Shown here piece after piece: positions 1 to 8,853 of a stretch of DNA of 64,000 bases (position 1 is the stretch's first letter; every line of letters begins with the position of its first letter). The notes beneath the pieces are model-generated. The model was not told where the DNA came from. It saw only the letters and a program-made list of their open reading frames with translations, and did no database searches. Location of the stretch: NCBI GenBank assembly GCA_944387375.1, contig CALXEQ010000002.1:62001-126000 (forward strand), written 5' to 3'. Position numbers and translations under genes: made by a program. This DNA is from an uncultured Clostridia bacterium (GTDB taxonomy: Bacteria; Bacillota; Clostridia; TANB77; CAG-465).

Positions 1-1006
1 CATCATTTCCATTTTCATTATATACTCTTAAAGAATTATATGTTAAATTTTTATCTATAATATCTGTAAATACTAAACTTGAATAATGAAAAGAATCATC
101 AAAACGAGTTGAAATTTGTTGTTCAACTGTATAAGTTAAAGTATCTCCAAGCTGTGCTTGTGTCTTAGATACTGTCTTTACAGGATTACTTGGTACAACA
201 GCTGTAAGTGGTGTATATTGAAGATGATAACCAATACTTGTACCATAATTTAATCCATATAACTCTATATTCAAATGATCTTTATTATTATATCTAAATG
301 ATACACAGTTTAAAGAACCTGCTTCTGTACTACCACTAGTAGTTCCGTAGTACACATCATAATATACTCTTGAACCATTAACAGATGTTCTATTATCTAC
401 ATGAGCCATATTTGTTGTTGTATATAAATATGCCTCTGATATTTGTGAACTACCTGACCCCTCATTAGTATCTTCTGAAAATATAGATAAATATGCTGTA
501 TCTATATTAATTGGTGTTGTTTCTCCATGATAATAAAAATACACATCTACATCTACATGCTCTATGTGTTGATACCACCACTCATTAGATGACATCATTT
601 GACTTCCAAAAGCAGACCAATATAAATATGGACCATCTCCATTAGTTACTATATCTGAATAAATTAATTTCATATCAATTGGTCTACCTAATAAAGTTCC
701 ACAATTACTAAAATTAACTGTAACTGTACTATCTAATGTCTGACCTGTAGAAGCATTATCATAATACACACCTCTTGTTGGGGCACCAGAACTTGTAGTT
801 CCTTCTCCTAAATGATATGCCTGACTACCTGAAACACTTACTGTAGGAAGTGTAGTATAGTTTAATACTAATGTATCAAATGTACTTGGTGTAAATAACG
901 TTTGTGAATTTATTGTTGTATAAGCATATATATTATTAACATTTCCTCCAACTATATAAATAAAAGTCAATAATATAAAGCAAAAAACAAATTTTAACTT
1001 TTTCAT
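1..1006 (-). CDS. Secreted surface protein with pilin-like isopeptide-type repeat domain (C-terminus outside window)
   Basis: The 335 visible residues begin at ATG 1006, preceded by AGAGGGAAG. The frame stays open to the window edge, so the C-terminus is missing. Residues 1 to about 29 form a Sec signal peptide: Lys-rich start, hydrophobic core, then a polar region ending near NIYAYT. The mature part is rich in Thr, Ser, Tyr and Asn and predicted beta-rich. Near residue 290 it reads NPVKTVSKTQAQLGDTLTYT, followed by YSSLVFTDIIDKNLTYNSL. This is the pattern that opens DUF11/isopeptide-forming fimbrial D2-like domains in Gram-positive adhesins. The inferred role is a cell-surface structural or adhesive protein. 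A sortase motif would lie outside the window. Confidence 0.72.
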   Translation of the reverse strand, partial: MKKLKFVFCFILLTFIYIVGGNVNNIYAYTTINSQTLFTPSTFDTLVLNYTTLPTVSVSGSQAYHLGEGTTSSGAPTRGVYYDNASTGQTLDSTVTVNFSNCGTLLGRPIDMKLIYSDIVTNGDGPYLYWSAFGSQMMSSNEWWYQHIEHVDVDVYFYYHGETTPINIDTAYLSIFSEDTNEGSGSSQISEAYLYTTTNMAHVDNRTSVNGSRVYYDVYYGTTSGSTEAGSLNCVSFRYNNKDHLNIELYGLNYGTSIGYHLQYTPLTAVVPSNPVKTVSKTQAQLGDTLTYTVEQQISTRFDDSFHYSSLVFTDIIDKNLTYNSLRVYNENGND

Positions 1007-1158
1007 ATACTTCCCTCTTTCTTTCAATTTTATATAACAATTTTATAACAAAAAACGACTTTTTTCAATTAATAACAGCACTTCAAAAGTTTATGTAATA
1101 TATAAAAAATATTAATGTAACATATGTGAAATTGTGTACTCTTTTAGTACAAAAAAGC

Positions 1159-1191
1159 ATAAAAAAAAGATGAGGGTTTTCCTCATCTTCA
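1159..1191 (-). terminator. Rho-independent terminator after rpsO
   Basis: The arms GAAGATGAGG and CCTCATCTT enclose a short AAAA-type loop. On the minus strand they are followed by a run of eight T. The hairpin lies 11 bases after the rpsO stop codon. Confidence 0.88.
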
Positions 1192-1201
1192 ACACCAAAT
1201 A

Positions 1202-1465
1202 TTATTTTCTTAAATTTAATTTTGCAATAATATCTCTATATCTTTCAACATCTTTAGTTTCAAGATATCTTAAAAGTCTTTTTCTTTTTCCAACCATAAT
1301 TAAAAGACCACGTCTAGAATGATTATCTTTTTTGTGAACTTTTAAATGCTCTGTTAATTCATTGATTCTTTCAGTAAGAAGTGCGATTTGTACTTCTGCA
1401 GAACCAGTGTCTTTTTCTTTTCTAGCATAAGTTGTTAAAATTTCAGCTTTTCTTTCTTTAGTCAT
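1202..1465 (-). CDS. rpsO: 30S ribosomal protein S15
   Basis: The 87-residue protein has the usual S15 length and the family's hallmark segments: [22 protein letters not shown], split here as [11 protein letters not shown] and [11 protein letters not shown], then [26 protein letters not shown]15 binds the central domain of 16S rRNA early in small-subunit assembly. The start is fixed by GGAGG eight bases upstream of ATG. The gene follows an M23 peptidase gene on the same strand after 115 bases. That gap holds inverted repeats that could form an autoregulatory leader. A strong terminator follows. Confidence 0.98.
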   Translation of the reverse strand: MTKERKAEILTTYARKEKDTGSAEVQIALLTERINELTEHLKVHKKDNHSRRGLLIMVGKRKRLLRYLETKDVERYRDIIAKLNLRK

Positions 1466-1580
1466 TTTCTTATCCTCCTTCTTCTTCCTTGCCTAAAGCT
1501 AAGATATACGAGGTTTTAATGTAATATCTGAGCAATAGGTGATATATAATAAATTACATTATGTAATCTATTTTTGAATT
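1466..1580 (-). promoter_or_regulatory. rpsO: rpsO leader with alternative base-pairing potential
   Basis: Read on the minus strand, the leader carries ATTACAT (1567-1561), ATGTAAT (1559-1553) and a second ATTACAT (1525-1519). The middle segment can pair with either flank but not both. Known S15 leaders in bacteria are autoregulated by competing RNA structures. Whether this one is S15-responsive is inference. No convincing promoter was seen inside the gap. Confidence 0.35.
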
Positions 1581-2606
1581 TTAAACTCCATTTAAATATG
1601 TCCATGGATTTACTGGTACACCATTTACCCTAGTTTCAAAGTGTAAGTGGTTACCTGTTGCCCAACCAGTTTGACCAACGCCAGCAATTGTTTGACCAGC
1701 ACTAACTTGCTGACCAGCACTAACATATAATGCACTACAGTGTGCATATATAGCTACTAATCCATTACCATGGTTTATTTTAACACAGTATCCATAACCT
1801 GTTGAATCCCAACCAGAAAATATTACTGTACCTGCCATATATGCATATATATCAGCACCAGAAGCTCCGCCTATATCCACACCATTATGTCCATAATATC
1901 CCCAATAATCACAGTTTATTCTTCTACTAACTGTAGGCCATACAGCAGTACCATCAACTGGTGTTGCAACTGCTCCTGTATAAACTGTTGTCGGATATTG
2001 ATATGATGGTGTTGTCTCTTCTACTACTTCCTCTTGAGGAGTTTCAACTGGTTTATTTCTATCTACAATATCTGCTAATATAGTATCTGCTCTTTCTGTT
2101 GAAGTAACATCACCAAGTTCAGAAACTTTTTGAACATTTACATCTGCATTAATATCTGAAACTTCTGCTTTTAATTTTTCCACATATTGATCTGCTTGAT
2201 CCTCAGATGTAAATACCATTTGTTGCTCACCATCAACAGTTAACTCATAAATAGTATATTCAGTTTTTATTTCTGCTCTTAAGTTTGTATAAACATTTTG
2301 CTCTTCAAGTAAAGAGTCTCTAATATAACTTTGTTCAAAAGTTGGCTCACTTTCTAAATAAACTTTTACATTTTCGTCTATATTTTGTTTCTCAGTTACT
2401 AAGTCATTATATACTTCATCGAATTGTTGTTCATTTGAAAAATATCCAATAAATTCTCCGTTAATATATGCCTTAACAGCTGGCTTATATGTATTAAGTA
2501 CAGTAAAGTATACTGCTGAAAAAATCATAAGTATCGATACTACTGTAAATAATATAAATTTTAGTGTACTGAGCACACCTTTCTTTCCCATAATTAAATT
2601 TTGCAC
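1581..2606 (-). CDS. Membrane-anchored M23 family zinc metallopeptidase
   Basis: This 341-residue protein has one membrane segment (about 12-32), a charged extracellular region to about 215, and a C-terminal LytM/M23 domain. The zinc-site motifs are intact: HNGVDIG (HxxxD) near 240 and NHLHFET (HxH) near 320, plus HGNGLVAIYAHCSAL. M23 enzymes cut peptidoglycan cross-links or bind wall peptides. The anchor and spacer suit spore-engulfment or cell-wall remodelling; the exact role is unknown. The start is ambiguous. GTG 2606 has AGGAAG almost touching it, and ATG 2591 lies about 14 bases from the same site. Confidence 0.88.
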   Translation of the reverse strand: MQNLIMGKKGVLSTLKFILFTVVSILMIFSAVYFTVLNTYKPAVKAYINGEFIGYFSNEQQFDEVYNDLVTEKQNIDENVKVYLESEPTFEQSYIRDSLLEEQNVYTNLRAEIKTEYTIYELTVDGEQQMVFTSEDQADQYVEKLKAEVSDINADVNVQKVSELGDVTSTERADTILADIVDRNKPVETPQEEVVEETTPSYQYPTTVYTGAVATPVDGTAVWPTVSRRINCDYWGYYGHNGVDIGGASGADIYAYMAGTVIFSGWDSTGYGYCVKINHGNGLVAIYAHCSALYVSAGQQVSAGQTIAGVGQTGWATGNHLHFETRVNGVPVNPWTYLNGV

Positions 2607-2814
2607 CTTCCTTTTTTATAGGCTACAAGTATTATTATACCATTTTGCCCTTATTTTGTCAAATTTGCATTATTTCATTTGTTCCAGAAGCAGGTTCATT
2701 TTAACATACTATATTTTGTTTGTCAAGTTTTTTACACTTTTGTAACATTTGTAACAATTATAGTATAATATATTCATATTCTAAGCATTTTAGTATATTC
2801 TTTTGTTAGTACTC

Positions 2815-2843
2815 TTGTACTTTACTAATATTTATTGTATAAT
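2815..2843 (+). promoter_or_regulatory. Sigma-A promoter for nfeD-SPFH operon
   Basis: TTGTAC (2815-2820) and TATAAT (2838-2843) are separated by 17 bases. The start codon of the next gene is 46 bases downstream. Confidence 0.55.
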
Positions 2844-2889
2844 TATAATATACTAGTTATAAATTTCAACACACAAAGGAGGGATATTT

Positions 2890-3330
2890 ATGTTACCTAT
2901 GTGGGCGTTATGGCTAATAGCAAGTGGTGTCTTCTTTCTTGGTGAAATTTTTACGGTTTCGTTTTTATTATTCTGGCCAGGTATAGGAGCTTTTCTTGCG
3001 TTTTTAACTAGTTTGCTATTACCCGAAAATATTTTTATTCAAGTAGCTGTATTTGTTATATCTACTATATTAATGATTTTCTTTACTAAACCATTGGTAA
3101 AGCGTATGTTCAAAAATCAAGATACAACATCTATGAATAACAGTGCTATACTTGGTAAAAAAGGTATTATAGTCAAAGAAATTGATGATGATAATCCTGT
3201 AGGTCAAGTAAAAGTAAATGGTGAACTTTGGTCAGCCATAAAATCCGAAAAAGCAAAACCTATCAAAGTTGGAGAAAGTGTTATTATCGAAAAAATTGAT
3301 GGAGTTAAACTTTTAGTAAGAAAACCATAA
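2890..3330 (+). CDS. NfeD-like membrane protein
   Basis: This 146-residue protein has closely spaced hydrophobic segments between about residues 5 and 70. A soluble C-terminal OB-fold follows (about 85-146), containing LGKKGIIVKEIDDDNPVGQV and ending in VIIEKIDGVKLLVRKP. That arrangement is the short, protease-less form of the NfeD family. NfeD proteins work with SPFH/flotillin proteins in membrane organisation, and the SPFH gene follows after 18 bases. GGAGG precedes the ATG. The two genes form one transcription unit. Confidence 0.9.
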   Translation: MLPMWALWLIASGVFFLGEIFTVSFLLFWPGIGAFLAFLTSLLLPENIFIQVAVFVISTILMIFFTKPLVKRMFKNQDTTSMNNSAILGKKGIIVKEIDDDNPVGQVKVNGELWSAIKSEKAKPIKVGESVIIEKIDGVKLLVRKP

Positions 3331-3348
3331 TTTAAGGAGGTATAATAT

Positions 3349-4290
3349 ATGGGTATATTTATTTTTATTCTCTTACTTTTATTCTGCTTATTTGTAGCAG
3401 CTGCTTCTATTAAGGTTGTTAAACAATCAGAAGTAAAAATAATCGAACGTTTTGGTAAATATAGATTTACAGCAGAAGCTGGTCTTAACATTATTTTACC
3501 TTTTGTTGATAAAGTAAGAGCTGTAGTAAGTTTAAAACAACAAACAATGGATGTTACACCACAAAGCGTTATAACAAAAGATAACGTAACAATTACAATT
3601 GACACAGTTGTATTCTATCAAATTATGGATCCAGTAAAAGCTGTATATGAAATTGAAAGTTTACAAAAAGGTATAGCTTATATTGCTATTACTACTATTC
3701 GTGATATAGTTGGTAAAATGGATCTAGATGCTACATTCTCATCAAGAGATGCTATAAATACACAATTAAGAGATGTATTAGATGAAGCTACTGACAAATG
3801 GGGATGTAAAGTTGACCGTGTTGAAATAAAAGACATTAAGCCACCTGCAGACATTAGAGATGCAATGGAAAAACAAATGAATGCAGAAAGAAATAAAAGA
3901 GCTATTATACTTGAGGCTGAAGGTAAACGTCAAGCCGACATTACTTTAGCAGAAGGTAATAAACAAGCTACTATATTAGATGCTGAAGCTGAAAGAGAAT
4001 CTAGCATTAGAAAAGCACAAGGTATTAGAGAATCTAGAATACTTGAAGCTGAAGGTAGTGCCGAAGCAATTAAAAAAGTTGCCGAAGCTAAAGCACAAGA
4101 AATTCAAATGGTATATGGAGCTATAATGGCTTCTAAACCTGATGATAAACTTGTTGCTATTAAATCACTAGAAGCACTAGAAAAAGTATCAAACGGAACT
4201 GCAAACAAAGTATTCATTCCATTTGATGCAACAAAAGCTATGGGCGCTCTTGGAGCAATGACAGAAATTACTGATAAAAAATCTAAATAA
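3349..4290 (+). CDS. SPFH/Band 7 family membrane protein (stomatin-like)
   Basis: The 313 residues comprise an N-terminal membrane segment (about 1-20) and a Band 7 domain (about 22-190). The Band 7 domain has VVKQSEVKIIERFGKYRFTA and a conserved ITKDNVTITIDTVVFYQI. A charged Ala/Glu-rich helix follows (about 190-260: EAEGKRQADITLAEGNKQAT). The family forms large membrane-attached oligomers that shape microdomains and modulate proteolysis or membrane repair. Pairing with an upstream NfeD gene is typical. AAGGAGG precedes the ATG. Substrates or partners cannot be read from the sequence. Confidence 0.94.
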   Translation: MGIFIFILLLLFCLFVAAASIKVVKQSEVKIIERFGKYRFTAEAGLNIILPFVDKVRAVVSLKQQTMDVTPQSVITKDNVTITIDTVVFYQIMDPVKAVYEIESLQKGIAYIAITTIRDIVGKMDLDATFSSRDAINTQLRDVLDEATDKWGCKVDRVEIKDIKPPADIRDAMEKQMNAERNKRAIILEAEGKRQADITLAEGNKQATILDAEAERESSIRKAQGIRESRILEAEGSAEAIKKVAEAKAQEIQMVYGAIMASKPDDKLVAIKSLEALEKVSNGTANKVFIPFDATKAMGALGAMTEITDKKSK

Positions 4291-4304
4291 GTACAATTTA
4301 TATA

Positions 4305-4343
4305 AAAAATAATAGCGAGATTAAATTCTCGCTATTATTTTAT
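4305..4343. terminator. Bidirectional terminator between SPFH gene and dnaE
   Basis: Perfect 13-base arms (4308-4320 and 4327-4339, core TAGCGAGA/TCTCGCTA) enclose a TTAAAT loop, with A-runs and T-runs on both sides. It serves the plus-strand SPFH gene and the convergent dnaE, whose stop codon lies in one arm. Confidence 0.88.
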
Positions 4344-7300
4344 TTTTACATTTTCTTTACCAAATGCAAGCACTAGTTTTTCAATTACTTCATTACTATC
4401 AACTAAGAAATCTTTTTTATTTAATAATCTTAATTTATTTGTACCATCATAAAAAATATATACTTCATTATCTCCATGATATTCTTTACTTAATTCTTTA
4501 ATATATCCTATTACTCTATCTTCTAAGTCAAATTTATCTTTTGGAATTCTTATGTATATTTTTTTTATATTTTCTTTGCTATCTATAACTTTTTTATTAG
4601 CATTATCATTTATATTTGTAATATTTAAAATATTAGATACTATAAGTTTTGGCTTTTCATCTTCTTTTAAAGAAATTTTTCCTGTAACTCTTAATACATT
4701 TTCATCTACAAGTTCTTTTAAATATTTTTCATAAATATTTGGAAAAATAACAAGTTCTATATCTCCATACATATCTTCTAATGTAGCAAACATCATATTT
4801 CTACCAGATTTTGTAACTAACAATTTTCCTTTATGAAATATTCCACACATTACTTCATTTTTTCCATCATAGTCAACAGAATCCTCTTCATCTTCATTAT
4901 CTTCTAAATTTATTTGAACACTAGTTACAGTAGCATTTTTATTTATATATTCTTTATACTCATCTAAAGGGTGTCCAGATATATAAAGGCCTAACATTTC
5001 TTTTTCCATTTCTAACAGTTCTTTTTTTGTTGGTGTTCTTCCACTTTTTTCAATTTTTATACTTTCTCCATCTTTCTCAATTTCGCCAAAAAAATCTATT
5101 TGATTTACATAGTTATTTTTTCTAGTACGATTTACTCCATCTATAATTGATTCAAAGTTTTCTAATAAATCATACCTATTATATTCCTTTTCTATTTCAT
5201 CAAAACATCCTGCTTTTATTAAACTCTCAATGCATTTTTTATTTATTGTATCAGAGGATACTCTTTGACAAAAATCTAAAAAACTAGTATACCTTCCATT
5301 CAATTTTCTTTCTTTTATTATATCTTCTATAGCATTTTGTCCAACATTTTTTATAGAGTTTAATGCAAATCTTATTTTTCCATTTATAACAGCAAATTTT
5401 AAATAACTTTCATTTATATCTGGTCGTAAAACTTCAATTCCCATCTCCCTACATTCATTTATATATATTGGTATCTTATTTTGATTTCCTATAAAAGAAT
5501 TCATAAAAGCTGCCATAAATTCATTTGGATAATGACATTTTAAATATGCTGTTTGATATGCAACAACAGCATATGCAGCTGCATGAGACTTATTAAAAGC
5601 ATATTTTGCAAACTCTGCCATCTCATCAAATATCTTATTTGCACTTTCATTATCTATACCATTTTTTTGAGCTCCTTGAATAAATACTTCTCTTTCTTTA
5701 TTCATTACATCTATTTTCTTTTTTCCCATGGCTCTTCTTACTATATCTGCTCTACCTAAACTATATCCAGCAAGTTTTCTAAAAATTTGCATAACTTGTT
5801 CTTGATATACCATACATCCATAAGTAGGTCTTAAAATATCTTCTAAAGATTTATGTGTGTACTCTATATGATCTTTATTGTTCTTATTTTTTATATATCT
5901 TGGAATTTGATCCATAGGTCCTGGTCTATATAATGAAATCATTACAATAATATCATCAATGCAATCAGGTTCCATTTTCATCATCATTTTTCTAAATCCT
6001 GGGCTTTCCATTTGAAATACACCAATAGTTTTACCCTGAGTTAACATTTTATATGTTTCTTTATCATCATATTTGCCAAAATCTACATCTATTCCTCGTA
6101 TTTTTTTCACTAATTTTTTAGTATCACTAATTACAGTAAGAGTTCTTAATCCTAAAAAATCCATTTTTAAAAGTCCAAGTTCTTCTAATGTTGTCATAGT
6201 ATATTGTGTAGAAATTTGTCCATCATTTTCATAAAGCGGTACATAATTTACAACTGGCTCTTTTGTTATAACTACACCACAAGCATGAGTTGAAGCTTGT
6301 CTTGGTAACCCTTCTATTTTCTTAGATATATCTATTATTTTTTTTGTTTCAATGTCCTCTTCATACATTTTTCTTAACTCGCTATTTTCTTGCAAAGCTT
6401 TATTTATAGTTATCTTTAAATTGTGTGGTACCATCTTTGCAATCATATCCGCTTTTTGATATGGTATATCTAAAACTCTTGCAACATCACGTATTGCAGC
6501 GCGAGCTGCCATTGTGCCAAAAGTTATAATTTGAGCAACATGATCTTTTCCATATTTATTTGACACATAATCTATTACTTCTTGACGTCTCTCGTAACAA
6601 AAATCCACATCAAAATCTGGCATACTTACTCTTTCGGGATTTAAGAATCTTTCAAATATTAAATCAAAACGTAACGGGTCAATATCTGTTATTCCAATTA
6701 AGTATGCAGCAATAGATCCTGCTCCACTTCCACGTCCAGGACCTACTGGTATTCCTTGAGACTTCGCATAATTTATAAAATCTGCAACTATTAAAAAATA
6801 GTCAATATATCCCATTTTATCTATTATGCTAATTTCATAATCTAATCTCTCTTTTACTTTCTCATAATCTTCTTTTTTATACCTTTTATCTATTCCCTCA
6901 TAACATTTTCTTTTAAAATATTCAAGATGAGTAATATTTTCATCTATTTTAAATTCTGGCAATATTGTATGACCAAATTCTAATTCTACATTACACATAT
7001 CTGCTATTTTTAGTGTATTTTCTATAGCAGATGGTACATTTTTGAACGCATCCCTCATTTCATCTGGTGTTTTTACATAAAATTCATTAACTTTAAACCT
7101 TAACCTATCTTCATCATTTAATGTTTTTCTAGTTTGGATACATAAAAGTACCTCATGAAAATCATAATCTTCTTTATTTAAATAATGACAATCATTAGTT
7201 GCTACAAGTTCTACTCCAAATTCATTTGAAAATTCTATAAGTCTTTGATTTACTAATATTTGTTCTCTTAATTTATTATCTTGAAGTTCTAAAAAATATC

Positions 7301-7805
7301 TTTCTTTTCCAAATACGTCTAGATATTCTTTTAGCATATCTTTAGCACCTTGAATATCTCCATTTATTATCTTACGAGAAAGTCCACCAGCAATACATGC
7401 AGACAGACATATCAGTCCTTCATTATATTTTTTTATAACTTCCATATCTATTCTTGGCTTATAATAAAAACCTTCTGTATAACCAATTGAGCATAATTTA
7501 ACTAAGTTTTTATATCCTATATTATTCATAGCAAGTAAAATTAAATGATTAGGTTCAGAATCTATTCTTCCATCCTTATCTAATCTACTTCTAGGAGCCA
7601 CATAAAATTCACATCCTATAATAGGTTTTATACCATTTTTTTTACATGCTTTATACATTTCTATAGCACCAAACATATTTCCATGATCTGTAATAGCTAC
7701 AGCAGGCATATTACATTCTTTTGCTTTTTTTACCAAATCATCTATTCTTATTGCACCATCTAATAAACTATACTGTGTATGTAAATGCAAATGTACAAAA
7801 CTCAC
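4335..7805 (-). CDS. dnaE: DNA polymerase III subunit alpha (DnaE type)
   Basis: The 1156-residue replicative polymerase subunit has an N-terminal PHP domain (HLHLHTQYSLLDG at 5-17, ITDHGNMFG), then palm and fingers. The catalytic acidic motif PDFDVDF sits near residue 400, after GPGRGSGAGS. The thumb and tandem HhH region and a C-terminal OB-fold (about 970-1070) follow. Length and domain order match bacterial DnaE rather than PolC, because no 3'-5' exonuclease domain interrupts PHP. The start is GTG 7805 with AGGTGAT upstream. It is transcribed towards the SPFH operon and shares its terminator. Confidence 0.97.
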   Translation of the reverse strand: MSFVHLHLHTQYSLLDGAIRIDDLVKKAKECNMPAVAITDHGNMFGAIEMYKACKKNGIKPIIGCEFYVAPRSRLDKDGRIDSEPNHLILLAMNNIGYKNLVKLCSIGYTEGFYYKPRIDMEVIKKYNEGLICLSACIAGGLSRKIINGDIQGAKDMLKEYLDVFGKERYFLELQDNKLREQILVNQRLIEFSNEFGVELVATNDCHYLNKEDYDFHEVLLCIQTRKTLNDEDRLRFKVNEFYVKTPDEMRDAFKNVPSAIENTLKIADMCNVELEFGHTILPEFKIDENITHLEYFKRKCYEGIDKRYKKEDYEKVKERLDYEISIIDKMGYIDYFLIVADFINYAKSQGIPVGPGRGSGAGSIAAYLIGITDIDPLRFDLIFERFLNPERVSMPDFDVDFCYERRQEVIDYVSNKYGKDHVAQIITFGTMAARAAIRDVARVLDIPYQKADMIAKMVPHNLKITINKALQENSELRKMYEEDIETKKIIDISKKIEGLPRQASTHACGVVITKEPVVNYVPLYENDGQISTQYTMTTLEELGLLKMDFLGLRTLTVISDTKKLVKKIRGIDVDFGKYDDKETYKMLTQGKTIGVFQMESPGFRKMMMKMEPDCIDDIIVMISLYRPGPMDQIPRYIKNKNNKDHIEYTHKSLEDILRPTYGCMVYQEQVMQIFRKLAGYSLGRADIVRRAMGKKKIDVMNKEREVFIQGAQKNGIDNESANKIFDEMAEFAKYAFNKSHAAAYAVVAYQTAYLKCHYPNEFMAAFMNSFIGNQNKIPIYINECREMGIEVLRPDINESYLKFAVINGKIRFALNSIKNVGQNAIEDIIKERKLNGRYTSFLDFCQRVSSDTINKKCIESLIKAGCFDEIEKEYNRYDLLENFESIIDGVNRTRKNNYVNQIDFFGEIEKDGESIKIEKSGRTPTKKELLEMEKEMLGLYISGHPLDEYKEYINKNATVTSVQINLEDNEDEEDSVDYDGKNEVMCGIFHKGKLLVTKSGRNMMFATLEDMYGDIELVIFPNIYEKYLKELVDENVLRVTGKISLKEDEKPKLIVSNILNITNINDNANKKVIDSKENIKKIYIRIPKDKFDLEDRVIGYIKELSKEYHGDNEVYIFYDGTNKLRLLNKKDFLVDSNEVIEKLVLAFGKENVKIK

Positions 7806-7854
7806 CTTAAATCACCTACGTGTATTATATCAAAATTTTATGTCAAAGTATAGA

Positions 7855-7892
7855 ATAAAAAAGAAATTCTATACAAAAATTGTATAGAATTA
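7855..7892 (-). terminator. Terminator after the 95-residue membrane protein gene
   Basis: Twelve-base perfect arms (AATTCTATACAA and its complement, 7865-7892) are followed on the minus strand by TTTCTTTTTT. It separates this gene from dnaE. Confidence 0.85.
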
Positions 7893-8177
7893 ATTATAAA
7901 TTTTAAAAACTTTAATATAACGTTTTAGTGCTTTTCTTAATGAAATTTCCCTACTATATCCATGATTCATTTCATAGTCAAACACATATTCTTTAAATAT
8001 TTGCTCCTCAATTAAATCATAATTTATTGAATATGTTTCAATATCATATATTTCTATATCTCTCAATTGTCTTTTTAGTTCATATCCACTAGGATAATTA
8101 TTATATCTGCTATTACTTATATTATCTTTTAAAATAAGCGCTAATGTAAAAATTGAAATTATACCAATATATAGCAT
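7890..8177 (-). CDS. Small membrane-anchored protein of unknown function
   Basis: I do not recognise this 95-residue protein. Residues 1-16 are hydrophobic (MLYIGIISIFTLALIL) and form a single membrane anchor or signal. The remainder is soluble and charged, with many Tyr, Glu and Lys (YDIETYSINYDLIEEQIF, then ALKRYIKVFKIYN). AAGGAGGAG precedes the ATG, and a strong terminator overlaps the stop, so it is a stand-alone gene. No catalytic motif is visible. Confidence 0.7.
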   Translation of the reverse strand: MLYIGIISIFTLALILKDNISNSRYNNYPSGYELKRQLRDIEIYDIETYSINYDLIEEQIFKEYVFDYEMNHGYSREISLRKALKRYIKVFKIYN

Positions 8178-8344
8178 ATCATCTCCTCCTTAACATTAGT
8201 TTTATAGATAGATATATAAATAATAAGTAAGAACATTATATCATATTATGTAAATTAAGTCAAAAATATATATTTATATATTTGCAGGCATACTATTTGT
8301 AATTTGTCCAATATCTTCTTTTTCAAATTGTATTTTTCCATCTT

Positions 8345-8749
8345 TTACATATAGTCTATACTTTTGTGTACAGTCATCAATCCCTCATCCATTTCTTTAA
8401 TTTCTAGTATTAAATTTGATGTTTTCTTACTATATGTTGAAGAAATTTCATATCTAAACTCGTATGTTTCACTAGTTCTCTCTAATTGCTTCAATTTTTC
8501 TTTATTTTCATCACTAAATTCTACATCAGTGATTATATTTTTAAAGCAATTTTCATTTAATATTATATTACTTCCATCTAAATCAAAACTATTAATATAT
8601 TCTCCATATATTTGTCTTAATACTTCTACTTGATTTTCTTCACTTTCAAGTATTTTTTTATTATTTTGCACATTATATAAATAAATTCCACTTATTACTA
8701 ATGCAATAATAATTATAACTATAATAATCTCTAAAATATATTTTTTCAT
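8345..8749 (-). CDS. Small membrane-anchored protein of unknown function
   Basis: The start is placed at ATG 8749, preceded by GAGGTGG, giving 134 residues. The in-frame GTG at 8758 lies inside that binding site and is rejected. Residues 4-25 form one very hydrophobic membrane segment (ILEIIIVIIIIALVISGIYL). The extracytoplasmic part is about 105 residues with predicted alternating strands (RYEISSTYSKKTSNLILEI). I recognise no family. The 3' end runs into a pyrimidine-rich gap without a clear terminator. Confidence 0.65.
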   Translation of the reverse strand: MKKYILEIIIVIIIIALVISGIYLYNVQNNKKILESEENQVEVLRQIYGEYINSFDLDGSNIILNENCFKNIITDVEFSDENKEKLKQLERTSETYEFRYEISSTYSKKTSNLILEIKEMDEGLMTVHKSIDYM

Positions 8750-8801
8750 ATATTCCACCTCTAAAAATATAATATAATATATTTTTTAAAATTACAATAT
8801 A

Positions 8802-8850
8802 AAAATAACCTAAATTGTTAAACTATTTTTCTAACAATTTAGGTTATTTA
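8802..8850 (-). terminator. Terminator after spoIIE
   Basis: Eighteen-base arms (core AACCTAAATTGTTA and its complement) enclose an 11-base loop. On the minus strand a TTTTTA stretch follows, immediately after the spoIIE stop. Confidence 0.8.
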
Positions 8851-8853
8851 AAA

